Shown here one piece after another: positions 7,595 through 15,204 of a DNA stretch of 31,378 bases. A program made the position numbers and the translations under genes. Source of the DNA: a virus; the IMG/VR virus record IMGVR_UViG_3300027754_000298, positions 1-31,378 of that record. The stretch is one strand, 5' to 3'. Within the stretch, counting starts at the first letter, position 1. Every line of letters starts with the position of its first letter. The notes under the pieces were generated by a model. The model was not told the DNA's origin, ran no database searches, and saw only the letters and a program-made list of their open reading frames with translations.

Positions 7595-9814
7595 ATGAAA
7601 ACCACACCAAAAATCTCCCTCTGCCTCATCGTCGGGAACGTCGAGGAATACATCGACCGCTGCCTCACTTCCTTCGCGCCAATCGCGGATGAAATCTGCG
7701 TCGTCCGAGCCATTGGCAACGCCACCCCTGACCGAACTCTCGACATCGCCCGCGAGAAATTCGGTGCCATTGTCTCGGAATACAAAAACGCAGCCGGTCA
7801 CGAAGACTGGCCGCACGTGGATTCATTCGCTGCTGCCCGCAACGCCTCATTCGCGCTCGCCACCGGGGATTACTGCTTCTGGTGCGATACCGATGACATC
7901 CTCGAAAGCGGTGCGGAACTCATCCGCCAGCACGCAGAGCGCGGAGGATATGCCGCGTATCTTTACCCCTACAAGATACTCGGGAAAGGGGTGAACATCC
8001 TGCGCGAGCGTCTCATCTCTCGCGGAAGCGGAAAATGGATTTACCCCGTGCACGAGTGTTTTGATTTTGCCATCCAGCCCATCCAGAGCGTGCAGGATGA
8101 CCGCGTCATCATCACCCACCTCCCGCACCTCGACAAAAGCGGAAGCAACGAGCGAAACCTCCGCATCCTCAAAAGCATCCCAGAGGAGCAATACACCGCT
8201 GGCCTGCTGTATCATATGCAAGCCGAACTCGCCGCAGCCGGAGACCACGAGGGAAGTATCGCAGCCGCGCAGCGCGCCCTTGCCATGCCCGAACTCGCCA
8301 AGCCCGAGCGATTCGAGCTTTTCCTCAACCTCGCCAACATGACGCAGGATCCATCGCAGAAAGAAACCTGCTATCTGCAAGCCTACGCCACCGACCCTCG
8401 CCGCGCTGAGCCGCTCGCATTTCTCGCGTGCAACTGCATGGACTACGGTCGCAACGAGGACGCGCTCGCCTTCGCCCGCCAGATGCGCGCGACACGCCAG
8501 CCGCAGAAATACGAGTGGAACGAACGCCCCGAAATCTACTCATGGCTCGGTGATGAAATCTACGGTCAAGCCCTGCGCGTGAACGGAAAGAAGAACGTCG
8601 CCGAGATCGTCCGCAAAGAAACCATGCAAAAGGCCGGTGGCCCGCGCATCGCCCTGCTCCACGCCACCCGTGGTCGCCCGCAACAGGCCGCCATAGCCCG
8701 TAAAACGTGGGTCCATCTCGCAGAGCAGCCCGACCGCATCGAGCACATTTTCGTGTGCGATGAGGATGACGCAGCCAGTTTCGCGCTCCAGCGGATGCAC
8801 CACCTCATCATCCCTCCGGGTGGTGGATGCGTCGCAGCATGGAACCACGCCGCATTCAGCACCGAAGCCCCCGTGCTCGTGCAGCTCAGCGATGACTGGT
8901 TGCCCGTGCCGATGTGGGACAAGCTCATCCTCGAACGCCTCGGTGACATCACGAAGCCTGCGGTGCTCGCGATTTCCGATGGCTCGCGCAAGGACGAACT
9001 GCTGTGCATGGCCATCTGCACCCGCGCCTATTTTGAGCAGGATTATTTTTTGTTCCACCCCGCATTCACCGGGGTCTATTCCGATAACTATTTCACCGAA
9101 CTCGCCTACAAACGAGGACAAGTCATCGAAGCCCGCGACATCGTTTTCACACACCAGCACCCCGCGTTCATCAAAGACATCGCCTTCGATGAAACCTACC
9201 AAAAGCAGAACGCGCCCGAGCGCTACGCCTACGGGAGCGCGGTCTATCAGCGACTCAGCCAGGGGAACGACTGGAGCACCGTGCCTGGATTTACAAACTA
9301 CTGGCTGCTCTACCAAAGCATCGCAGCCAACGTGAAGGATGGAGACACCATCGTCGAAGTCGGGGTCTGGATGGGAAGGTCCATCATCTTCCTCGCGCAA
9401 GAACTCCAACGCCTCGGAAAAACCAAGTGCAAGCTCTACGCGGTGGACACATTCGTCGGTGAGAAAAACCAGCCCGCCCACACCGCCACCATCGAGGAGC
9501 ACGGAGGAAGCCTGCGCGATGTCTTCGTGGAAAACATCACCCGCTGCGGAGTCGCTGACATGATCACCATCATCGAAAACGACAGCGCAGAAGCCGCAGC
9601 GTGCTTCGCCCCGAAAAGCGTGGATTTCTGCTTTGTGGATGCCGCGCACGACTACGAAAGCGTGAAGCGCGATGTGGCCGCATGGCTCCCCAAAGTGCGA
9701 GGAACCATCGCAGGCCACGATGCCCAGCACGAGCCGGTGCTGCGCGCCGTGCGCGAACTCATCCCCGGCGCCATCCGCATCGGCCCATGCTGGATTCAAG
9801 GAAACATCCAATGA
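7595..9814 (+). CDS. Multidomain glycosyltransferase-TPR-glycosyltransferase-methyltransferase
   Basis: This 739-residue protein has four apparent modules. Residues 1-190 form a GT-A family 2 glycosyltransferase resembling the WaaE/KdtX group (SLCLIVGNVEEYI at 8-20, DTDD at 98-101). Residues 200-310 look like TPR-type helical repeats. Residues 350-530 form a second GT-A-like domain (CDEDDA at 388-393, LSDDW at 431-435). Residues 570-739 form a class I SAM methyltransferase of the Methyltransf_24 type (VEVGVWMGRS at 587-596, YAVDTF at 615-620, FVDAAHDYESVKRD at 680-693). It would transfer sugars and perhaps methylate them; its position after the capsid gene suggests virion glycosylation, which is inference. 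The ATG at 7595 is the first after the terminator; upstream in-frame codons run through the hairpins. Confidence 0.85.
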   Translation: MKTTPKISLCLIVGNVEEYIDRCLTSFAPIADEICVVRAIGNATPDRTLDIAREKFGAIVSEYKNAAGHEDWPHVDSFAAARNASFALATGDYCFWCDTDDILESGAELIRQHAERGGYAAYLYPYKILGKGVNILRERLISRGSGKWIYPVHECFDFAIQPIQSVQDDRVIITHLPHLDKSGSNERNLRILKSIPEEQYTAGLLYHMQAELAAAGDHEGSIAAAQRALAMPELAKPERFELFLNLANMTQDPSQKETCYLQAYATDPRRAEPLAFLACNCMDYGRNEDALAFARQMRATRQPQKYEWNERPEIYSWLGDEIYGQALRVNGKKNVAEIVRKETMQKAGGPRIALLHATRGRPQQAAIARKTWVHLAEQPDRIEHIFVCDEDDAASFALQRMHHLIIPPGGGCVAAWNHAAFSTEAPVLVQLSDDWLPVPMWDKLILERLGDITKPAVLAISDGSRKDELLCMAICTRAYFEQDYFLFHPAFTGVYSDNYFTELAYKRGQVIEARDIVFTHQHPAFIKDIAFDETYQKQNAPERYAYGSAVYQRLSQGNDWSTVPGFTNYWLLYQSIAANVKDGDTIVEVGVWMGRSIIFLAQELQRLGKTKCKLYAVDTFVGEKNQPAHTATIEEHGGSLRDVFVENITRCGVADMITIIENDSAEAAACFAPKSVDFCFVDAAHDYESVKRDVAAWLPKVRGTIAGHDAQHEPVLRAVRELIPGAIRIGPCWIQGNIQ

Positions 9815-10407
9815 CAACGCCCATCCTCAGTATCCTCACGCCCGCAGTGCCTTCGCGCCTCGACCAGCTCGCCACGCTGTGCGAAGAAATTGACCATCAA
9901 ATCGGGAGTCAGCCGGTCGAGCACCTTGTGCTGCTCGATAACAAAAAGCGCACCGTGGGTGAAAAGCGGGATGCACTTCTGCGCATGGCTCATGGTCAAT
10001 ACGTCGCCTTCGTGGATGATGATGATGACATCTCCCGCGATTACGTCTCGCGTATCCTCGCCGCAGCGGAGAGTCGCCCGGATGTCATAACATTTGACCA
10101 GCACGCCACGGTGAACGATCAAAGCGCCCGCATCAACTTCAAGCTCGGAAACCCCAACGAGCCATTCTACGGAACCGCATCAGCCATCGCATCAACGCCC
10201 ATTATTAAGCGCAATGCGTGGCACATCTGCGCATGGTCGCGTCGTCTCGCCATCATGTCGCATTTTCCCGCGAGCAACTACGGGGAAGACTGGAGTTTCG
10301 CCGCCCCGCTCTGCGCGCTGCCCAATCTCCGCGAAGTCCACATCCCCGAGGTGCTGCACTTTTACAATCACAGCACAGCCACCACCGAAGCCCCGCCACC
10401 GCAATGA
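9811..10407 (+). CDS. Glycosyltransferase family 2 protein
   Basis: This 198-residue GT-A protein starts with ILSILTPAVPSR, the usual first strand. It has VFLD-like sequence YVAFVDDDDDIS with D69-D73 as the metal/nucleotide-sugar site, and an acceptor-side GEDWSF motif near residue 155, as in family 2 enzymes. It overlaps the upstream multidomain enzyme by ATGA and the downstream gene by 4 nt. It probably acts in the same sugar pathway. Its short length implies a catalytic domain only, with no membrane anchor. Confidence 0.85.
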   Translation: MTTPILSILTPAVPSRLDQLATLCEEIDHQIGSQPVEHLVLLDNKKRTVGEKRDALLRMAHGQYVAFVDDDDDISRDYVSRILAAAESRPDVITFDQHATVNDQSARINFKLGNPNEPFYGTASAIASTPIIKRNAWHICAWSRRLAIMSHFPASNYGEDWSFAAPLCALPNLREVHIPEVLHFYNHSTATTEAPPPQ

Positions 10408-10829
10408 CCGCTCAAGAAGAACGCGCACTTTTTAAGGAATGCTGCCTCACGGGAAAAAAGCCGGTCATCGAGCGCCCGTGGCTCATTTCCAATCTCTGCC
10501 GGGGATGCAATCAGCCCGTCACCGCTGCGAATATCGCCATCTGGCACACCTACTGGAAAGCGATGTGGGCCGCGTGCCATGTCGAGTGCCGCACCGAGGG
10601 GATGAAAGCCGAAGCCTACGAGTGCCAGCTCATCGACAAGTCGTGCTCGGATTGCCGTCATTTCGTGCGCGGGAAAGAACTCATAGAGCTGAAAGGATTC
10701 GGAACCGGAACCTTCATCGGTCACTGCGCGCACCACAACCGCACCACCTTCGCACGAGCCTGCCACAGCTACCCGCAAAACGCAGAATGCTTTTCGCATC
10801 GTCGCCAACAAATTACCGAAAACCCATAA
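10404..10829 (+). CDS. Cys-rich, probably zinc-binding protein of the sugar cassette
   Basis: This 141-residue protein has two Cys/His clusters. C32/C35 with C58/H59/C62 could form one zinc ribbon, and C81/C84 with C108/H110/C120/C129 a second. It overlaps the glycosyltransferase stop as ATGA, which fixes the start at 10404. I do not recognise the family. The context suggests a partner of the sugar enzymes or a structural zinc protein of the virion. Confidence 0.65.
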   Translation: MTAQEERALFKECCLTGKKPVIERPWLISNLCRGCNQPVTAANIAIWHTYWKAMWAACHVECRTEGMKAEAYECQLIDKSCSDCRHFVRGKELIELKGFGTGTFIGHCAHHNRTTFARACHSYPQNAECFSHRRQQITENP

Positions 10830-10841
10830 CTAAAAAACAAA

Positions 10842-11045
10842 ATGGAAATACTACAAGAAAGCAAAATCAATCCCACGTTCGTCGGAAAGTGTGATATATG
10901 CGAAACGCAATTTCGCGCCACCCTCGATGACGAAATCCGTTCCATCGTCACCGAAGAGGAGCCAGATTTCGAAGGTTACGCCGTGCGATGCCCGAACCGC
11001 AAATGCCCCTGCACGCTGGTCTATGTGCGAAAGGAGCCAGCGTGA
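10842..11045 (+). CDS. Small zinc-ribbon protein
   Basis: This 67-residue protein has paired knuckles C17-x-x-C20 and C50/C55/C57, a probable single zinc ribbon. An acidic stretch around residues 29-43 separates the knuckles. The leader AACTAAAAAACAAA is very like the one before the major capsid gene and contains no SD. Function unknown; it is part of the cassette between capsid and connector genes. Confidence 0.6.
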   Translation: MEILQESKINPTFVGKCDICETQFRATLDDEIRSIVTEEEPDFEGYAVRCPNRKCPCTLVYVRKEPA

Positions 11046-11248
11046 ACGCGGAAGCTACTGCCATCGCCAAAATCAACGAAGACGCATGGAGCGTAGATGT
11101 AGAGATAAACGAAAGCGCATACCCGCCGGGATCTAATTTTGTGAAAATACGCAGAATGCTCACCCGCCTCATTGCCGCAAAAGCGCCAGAGACAATGGCC
11201 CGCGAAATCCTCCTCGATGCAATCTGGGAAGGATACGAGATAAAATAG
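11042..11248 (+). CDS. Small protein of unknown function, GTG start
   Basis: This 68-residue protein starts at a GTG overlapping the upstream stop as GTGA. The upstream in-frame ATG at 10988 would overlap the zinc-ribbon gene by 58 nt and is less likely. It reads as a mixed alpha/beta fold with no motif I recognise. It is the last gene of the capsid-adjacent cassette; TTTGACA and a large hairpin follow. Confidence 0.55.
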   Translation: MNAEATAIAKINEDAWSVDVEINESAYPPGSNFVKIRRMLTRLIAAKAPETMAREILLDAIWEGYEIK

Positions 11249-11260
11249 AGCGCGGTAATT

Positions 11261-11267
11261 TTTGACA
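11261..11267 (+). promoter_or_regulatory. TTTGACA motif before a 10-codon mini-frame
   Basis: TTTGACA lies exactly 13 nt before an ATG at 11281 that opens a 10-codon frame (to 11313, TGA). The real gene starts further down, after a hairpin, so this may be a leader peptide or a stranded motif. Confidence 0.4.
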
Positions 11268-11323
11268 CCCCGCATCGCTCATGCGTCCACGTCTAAACCA
11301 TTTCACTTTCTGAGGGGGAATAG

Positions 11324-11366
11324 GTGCGGGGGTGTGAGGTTTTGTGGACTTCCTCAGCCCCCGCAC
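11324..11366 (+). terminator. Large GC-rich hairpin before connector genes
   Basis: GTGCGGGGG (11324-11332) pairs with CCCCCGCAC (11358-11366), and TGAGG (11335-11339) with CCTCA (11352-11356), around a 12-nt loop. No T run follows immediately, so it may be a weak terminator, a processing site or a translational control structure rather than a classical terminator. It marks the 3' boundary of the sugar cassette. Confidence 0.5.
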
Positions 11367-11382
11367 TGACCCGCTTTTCGCC

Positions 11383-11559
11383 ATGATCGCTCTCAGCAAT
11401 TACATCCTCAGCATCACCCGAGTTACCGAAGTTACCGGTCAAGCGTGGAAAGTGGTCATCAACAACCACGCGCACACCACCATCATCGAGCAACGCCTCG
11501 CCGCAGCGCTCCTGCGCGCCCGCGAGTTTCGCCAGATGACCGAGGAGGGAAACGAATAA
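11383..11559 (+). CDS. Small protein before connector genes
   Basis: This 58-residue protein starts at the ATG just downstream of the hairpin. The in-frame GTG at 11344 lies inside the hairpin loop and is less likely. Most of the chain reads as beta strand followed by a charged helix (residues 30-55). The stop overlaps the next ATG by one base (TAATG). Function not recognised. Confidence 0.5.
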   Translation: MIALSNYILSITRVTEVTGQAWKVVINNHAHTTIIEQRLAAALLRAREFRQMTEEGNE

Positions 11560-11921
11560 TGGCATCCCCGCTCACCGCCTTCCTCGCCTTCGCGCAGAAT
11601 GGAACGCAGTCGCTCGCGCTCGAAAACCTCAAGCCCTGCACGCTCGTCATCGGGAGCACCTCGATGACCGCATCGTGCGGAGTGTGGAGGAGCGGGGTGG
11701 AGTTTGATGACATGGGTCAAACCCAGAACGAAACTCGCACCATCAGCGTGCGCGTGCGGAAAGCCCTGGTGTCTGCCGCCACGCTCACCATCACCCCCGA
11801 CACCACCGACTGCACCGTGAACGGAATCACGGCCCGCATCCGCGACATCGCCAGCAGCACCGAGGACCCGTGCTTTCACCTCACGTGCGTTGCAGCCAAC
11901 CCCGCCACCGTCCAAAGCTAA
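11559..11921 (+). CDS. Probable head-tail connector or tail protein
   Basis: This 120-residue protein is beta-rich with Thr/Ser/Val alternation, and is acidic overall. It overlaps the preceding stop (TAATG), and its own stop is followed directly by the ATG at 11922. Between capsid and tail-tube-like genes, siphophages encode head completion and tail terminator proteins, so this role is inferred from gene order only. Confidence 0.6.
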   Translation: MASPLTAFLAFAQNGTQSLALENLKPCTLVIGSTSMTASCGVWRSGVEFDDMGQTQNETRTISVRVRKALVSAATLTITPDTTDCTVNGITARIRDIASSTEDPCFHLTCVAANPATVQS

Positions 11922-12410
11922 ATGTCCACACCTCTTCATACCAAAATCAAGCTCGGTCTGCTCAAATTCGTCGAGACCCGCGCGCTCGGTGCGCTCTCCG
12001 GGTATTCCTACGTTCGCGGGATTCGCGCTGGCCTGCTCACCATGCCGTGCGTCGCCTTCGCCGTCACGAAACGCGAGCCTGCCTTCGATGAAAATGAATC
12101 CCCGGTGTGGAAATGCACCGCTGAAGTCTGCATCCGCACCCGCGCGGATTTCACCACCGCCCACGCCAGCTCCACCGCAGAGGATGCCCACGAAGCCGCA
12201 GTCGATGCCATCGAAGCCGCGATGACCCACGATGCCGTCCGCGCCTTCGTGAACGCCGAGAATACCACGAACCGCCCCATCACCTCCTTCCACCTCAGCG
12301 AGTTTTCCCGCCCCTCGGTCGAGTCCCACTATGATGCACCGGGAACCGCCTTCCTCACCGTCCTCACCTTCGATGACCTCATGGTGATGGCCTCGGATGG
12401 GGATGCTTAA
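11922..12410 (+). CDS. Probable head-tail joining or tail terminator protein
   Basis: This 162-residue protein has a basic N-terminus, a beta-hairpin-rich centre (WKCTAEVCIRTRADF at about 64-78) and an Ala-rich helix around residues 85-105, a layout seen in tail-terminator proteins. There is no diagnostic motif. Its TAA is followed without a gap by TTTGACA. Confidence 0.55.
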   Translation: MSTPLHTKIKLGLLKFVETRALGALSGYSYVRGIRAGLLTMPCVAFAVTKREPAFDENESPVWKCTAEVCIRTRADFTTAHASSTAEDAHEAAVDAIEAAMTHDAVRAFVNAENTTNRPITSFHLSEFSRPSVESHYDAPGTAFLTVLTFDDLMVMASDGDA

Positions 12411-12417
12411 TTTGACA
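12411..12417 (+). promoter_or_regulatory. TTTGACA intercistronic motif
   Basis: TTTGACA abuts the upstream TAA (12408-12410) and lies 19 nt before the ATG at 12437. A second, partial ACTGACA lies at 12425-12431 in the spacer. Confidence 0.45.
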
Positions 12418-12436
12418 CCCGCAAACTGACACCAAC

Positions 12437-12841
12437 ATGGCCGCCATTACCCATACTTTCGCCTACCTCCGCGCTCTTCCTATCGCTGGAACCAACATCA
12501 CCCCATCGGGTGGTTCTGCGCTCACCACTTGCCGCGTCGTCGGTCCAATTACCGAGGAACGCGAACACCGCATCAACAACGAGGACACCAACGAAAGCGG
12601 TCAGCTCGTCGGGGAATATCACGATGACCTCGTCACCCGCATTTCACTTTCCATCAAAGTGCCCACGAGCTTCTCCGTCCCGCTTCTCAACAGCACCGTC
12701 ACCATCGCCAGCGCCACCACGCTCACCAACCGCTACAACGGAGTGTGGAAAATCGAGAAAGCGCCCATCGAATTTAAGAGCGATGATGCCGCAGAGGTCA
12801 AACTTTCGCTCGTGAAACACGAAAACCTGACCTACACGTAG
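12437..12841 (+). CDS. Probable major tail (tube) protein
   Basis: This 134-residue protein is almost wholly beta-like, with a repeating polar/apolar pattern and a small helix near residues 50-55. That matches the compact tail-tube fold, though at the short end of its size range. Its position, two genes before the putative chaperone and ahead of the tape measure, supports this. No SD is visible. Confidence 0.55.
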   Translation: MAAITHTFAYLRALPIAGTNITPSGGSALTTCRVVGPITEEREHRINNEDTNESGQLVGEYHDDLVTRISLSIKVPTSFSVPLLNSTVTIASATTLTNRYNGVWKIEKAPIEFKSDDAAEVKLSLVKHENLTYT

Positions 12842-12859
12842 TCGGTCACTCCCCTCGCC

Positions 12860-13618
12860 ATGCCTGACTCCAAGTTTTTGAAGTCGCAAACGGCCCGCTC
12901 GCGATGTGCAGCGGGTCAGTTTGTTTTAATGGGTCGCACCCTGCACGCCTTTTCGCTCGCGCACCTTTCCGTGCTCGATGAACTCATCGGTGGTGATGTG
13001 TGGGATTCCGCGCCCGATGCCCCCACGCTCGACATCATCTCCCGCGTCTGCACCCAGCGCGAGCCGGGGACTATTCTCGACCCGATGTCCACCGAGGAGC
13101 GTGACCGATATGCGCACAGTCTGATGCAGTTCGACATCGAAGCGGAGCGCGTGACGTGGGTCGCCTACATGGATTTGTGCGCGCTCTCCCGCCCACGCAC
13201 CCGGATGCGCACCGATGGCTCGCTGCTCGATTTGCGCGCACCATACGCCCTGCTTGTCGTCACCTACATCCTGCGTCACATGAACGGAGTCACGCACGAT
13301 GAGCTGCTGCACGACTGGCCCCTCGCAAAAGTCTTGTGGCAATACGAAAGCCTCCGCGAACAAATCGGCGAGGTCAGTTATTTTGCAGACTCCGATGAGC
13401 CTGACCCCGAGCCAACGCCCGAGGAAACCGAATCACAAAAGCGCCACGATGCGCTCGCCGCGCGCATCCTGGAGCAAGCTGACAGCGCCCACGCAAAAGC
13501 CACCACGCCCACAGAACATCAAGCCGCGGATGCAGAGATGTCCCGCCTGCTCGCCCTCGCCCTCGAAGGTCGCCTCAGCGATGACCTCACGGAAATCCCC
13601 GAAAATATAGCGGAATAA
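12860..13618 (+). CDS. Probable tail assembly chaperone
   Basis: This 252-residue protein has a helical N-terminal half, rich in Leu, and an acidic Pro/Glu-rich linker (about 175-190) before a charged helical tail. Siphophages place a tape-measure chaperone between tube and tape-measure genes, often as a frameshifted pair. I see no obvious slippery site, and the frame runs intact to TAA. Here the ligase, the ribbon-helix-helix gene and an unknown gene lie between it and the tape measure, so the role is tentative. Confidence 0.5.
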   Translation: MPDSKFLKSQTARSRCAAGQFVLMGRTLHAFSLAHLSVLDELIGGDVWDSAPDAPTLDIISRVCTQREPGTILDPMSTEERDRYAHSLMQFDIEAERVTWVAYMDLCALSRPRTRMRTDGSLLDLRAPYALLVVTYILRHMNGVTHDELLHDWPLAKVLWQYESLREQIGEVSYFADSDEPDPEPTPEETESQKRHDALAARILEQADSAHAKATTPTEHQAADAEMSRLLALALEGRLSDDLTEIPENIAE

Positions 13619-13655
13619 TTATTGACGCCAACATTTCTGCACATAGGATGTGTGC

Positions 13656-14204
13656 ATGAAACCGATGCTCGCCCATGTTTATGACTCCACGCAAAGCGTG
13701 GAGGGATGGCTGATTTCGGAAAAGCTCGATGGATGGCGCGCAATCTGGGATGGTGCGCAGCTCGTGTCGCGCCTCGGGAATCGCATCAACGCCCCCGAGT
13801 GGTTCACCCGCCAGCTTCCCGCAGGGGTCGTGCTCGATGGTGAGCTTTTCATGGGTCGCGGAAACTACTGGAAACTCACCAGCGCCCTCAAGAAATCCAC
13901 CCCGCTCGATGCGGAGTGGATGCAAATTCAGTTTTGCGTTTTTGATGCACCGTCGCCCGCTCCTTTCGCGCAGCGCCTCGCCGCTGCCACCGCAGCCGTG
14001 GAAGGATGCGAAGTCGCGCAAATAGTGAAGCACCGCCCGTGCTCCGGTGAATGGGATGCCATGAACGAGCTGGCCCGCGTGGTCGCGCTCGGTGGCGAGG
14101 GTGTGGTCCTCCGCAATCCCGCCTCGCTCTACGTGGAAAAGCGCAGCCACGACTTCCTCAAGCTCAAGCCCTATGACTCGGAAACCGAAAAGCGCGCAGC
14201 GTAA
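13656..14204 (+). CDS. Minimal ATP-dependent DNA ligase, adenylation domain only
   Basis: This 182-residue protein contains the nucleotidyltransferase motifs of ATP-dependent ligases in order. Motif I is EKLDGWR with K23 as the AMP-accepting lysine. SRLGN follows at 38-42, motif III is LDGELF (60-65), IIIa is FCVFDAP (93-99), motif IV is GEGVVLR (147-153), and motif V is FLKLK with K169/K171. It ends 11 residues after motif V, so the OB-fold domain with motif VI present in ordinary ligases is absent. It would seal nicks only weakly or with a partner. The start is the ATG at 13656; ATTGACG lies at 13621-13627 and an ATGTGTGCATGA mini-frame overlaps the start. Confidence 0.85.
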   Translation: MKPMLAHVYDSTQSVEGWLISEKLDGWRAIWDGAQLVSRLGNRINAPEWFTRQLPAGVVLDGELFMGRGNYWKLTSALKKSTPLDAEWMQIQFCVFDAPSPAPFAQRLAAATAAVEGCEVAQIVKHRPCSGEWDAMNELARVVALGGEGVVLRNPASLYVEKRSHDFLKLKPYDSETEKRAA

Positions 14205-14343
14205 CGCGGGCCGCCCCGCTGAGGGTCGCGTGAAAATGACCGTGCATGTGCTCCCGCGCACCGCCCGCGCCATCGCCGCGCTGGTGGATAAAACCGCCGC
14301 CACAAAAAATACGCAGGGAAAAGTCATCGACGCCCGTTTTTGA
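14173..14343 (+). CDS. Small ribbon-helix-helix-like protein
   Basis: This 56-residue protein has a basic, Gly/Pro-rich N-terminal arm, a short strand (KMTVHVLP at 21-28), then two helices, the second ending in GKVIDARF. This resembles Arc/MetJ-type DNA-binding domains. It overlaps the last 32 nt of the ligase gene in another frame, and its stop codon lies inside the next TTTGACT motif. It could be a local repressor. Confidence is limited by its size. Confidence 0.5.
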   Translation: MTRKPKSAQRNAGRPAEGRVKMTVHVLPRTARAIAALVDKTAATKNTQGKVIDARF

Positions 14344-14345
14344 CT
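14339..14345 (+). promoter_or_regulatory. TTTGACT intercistronic motif, overlaps a stop codon
   Basis: The TGA of the upstream gene (14341-14343) is embedded in the motif. Exactly 13 nt downstream is GTG 14359, which helps choose that start over the GTG at 14353. Confidence 0.45.
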
Positions 14346-14358
14346 CTGCGCGGTGAGC

Positions 14359-15201
14359 GTGAACGAACTCGGTATCTACGCGCTCATTGATGATGCCGCT
14401 CTGCAAGCGTCGCTCGATGGTCTTGCCGCGGCCACGGGGAGAACACAGGGGGAGGTTTTACGCGCTGGAGCGTCCACTTTTGCCCGCTACCTCGCAGGGA
14501 ACACCATGCCCGTCATCGTCTCCGCTGCGAACCCCGAGAACCCCGATGGTGGTTCGCTGGCCGCGCGCAACATGGGAAGGAAAGCGGTCGCGCGGGATCT
14601 CGCTCGGGTGTATATCTCGCCCGCAAAGATTTTCTCGCAGCTCAAAAACTGGAGCAACGCCAAGCTCGGAGCCTCCATCGCCCGCCAGTTCTACAAAGCC
14701 ATTAAGTCCGGGAACATCTCGGAAGCCCGCAGCATCCTCCGTCGCTCTGGAATTTCCGCGCAGCACCTCGAAATCATTGATTGGGACTCAGGAGCGCACC
14801 ACCGCAAAAGCCGCAACAAATACGGGAGAGTGCAAACGAGCAACAAGCCCGTCATCGTCACCGACCCCAAGCGCATCAAGGAATATGTGAAAGCGAAACA
14901 AAAACTTGTGGGATGGGCAAAGTCGGGATGGATTGCAGCCGGTCGCCAGGTGAACGGAAAAGGAACCGCCTCTGCGTGGATGTCACAGCCCGCGCCAGCC
15001 ACGGGAAAAGATAACACCAAGAACACCGAAACACCATCGGTCTCTTTGACTAATCGCGTCTCGTATGCCCACGCCGCACTCAGAGAAAAATACAACGCAT
15101 CTGCGGGTGCTGGTTTCGTCAAGACCCTTGTCAAACAAACCGATGCCATCCTCGCCAAACAAGCCGCGAAAGAGCAAGCGCGCGTGAACGGAAAACACTG
15201 A
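14359..15201 (+). CDS. Unknown virion or tail assembly protein, GTG start
   Basis: This 280-residue protein has an Ala-rich helical N-terminus and a very basic centre (about 95-195) with many Lys/Arg. A SGWIAAGRQVNG segment near 193-204 recalls minor tail/HK97 gp10-type proteins, but not firmly. The C-terminal helix is charged. It lies directly before the tape measure with a 3-nt gap. A second start GTG at 14353 is also possible. An out-of-frame TTTGACT-N13-ATG lies inside it at 15045-15067. Confidence 0.55.
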   Translation: MNELGIYALIDDAALQASLDGLAAATGRTQGEVLRAGASTFARYLAGNTMPVIVSAANPENPDGGSLAARNMGRKAVARDLARVYISPAKIFSQLKNWSNAKLGASIARQFYKAIKSGNISEARSILRRSGISAQHLEIIDWDSGAHHRKSRNKYGRVQTSNKPVIVTDPKRIKEYVKAKQKLVGWAKSGWIAAGRQVNGKGTASAWMSQPAPATGKDNTKNTETPSVSLTNRVSYAHAALREKYNASAGAGFVKTLVKQTDAILAKQAAKEQARVNGKH

Positions 15202-15204
15202 CCC

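Noticed and set aside
8540-9817. Long open frame on the - strand (425 codons)
   Set aside because: It is opposite the multidomain glycosyltransferase, whose motifs are clear. A shadow frame.
13621-13655. Promoter ATTGACG-N16-TAGGAT before the ligase
   Set aside because: The spacing fits a promoter giving a leaderless transcript at 13656, but it is a single weak match in a dense operon; kept only as a possibility.
13587-14327. Frame on the - strand opposite the ligase
   Set aside because: The ligase motifs are unambiguous on the + strand.
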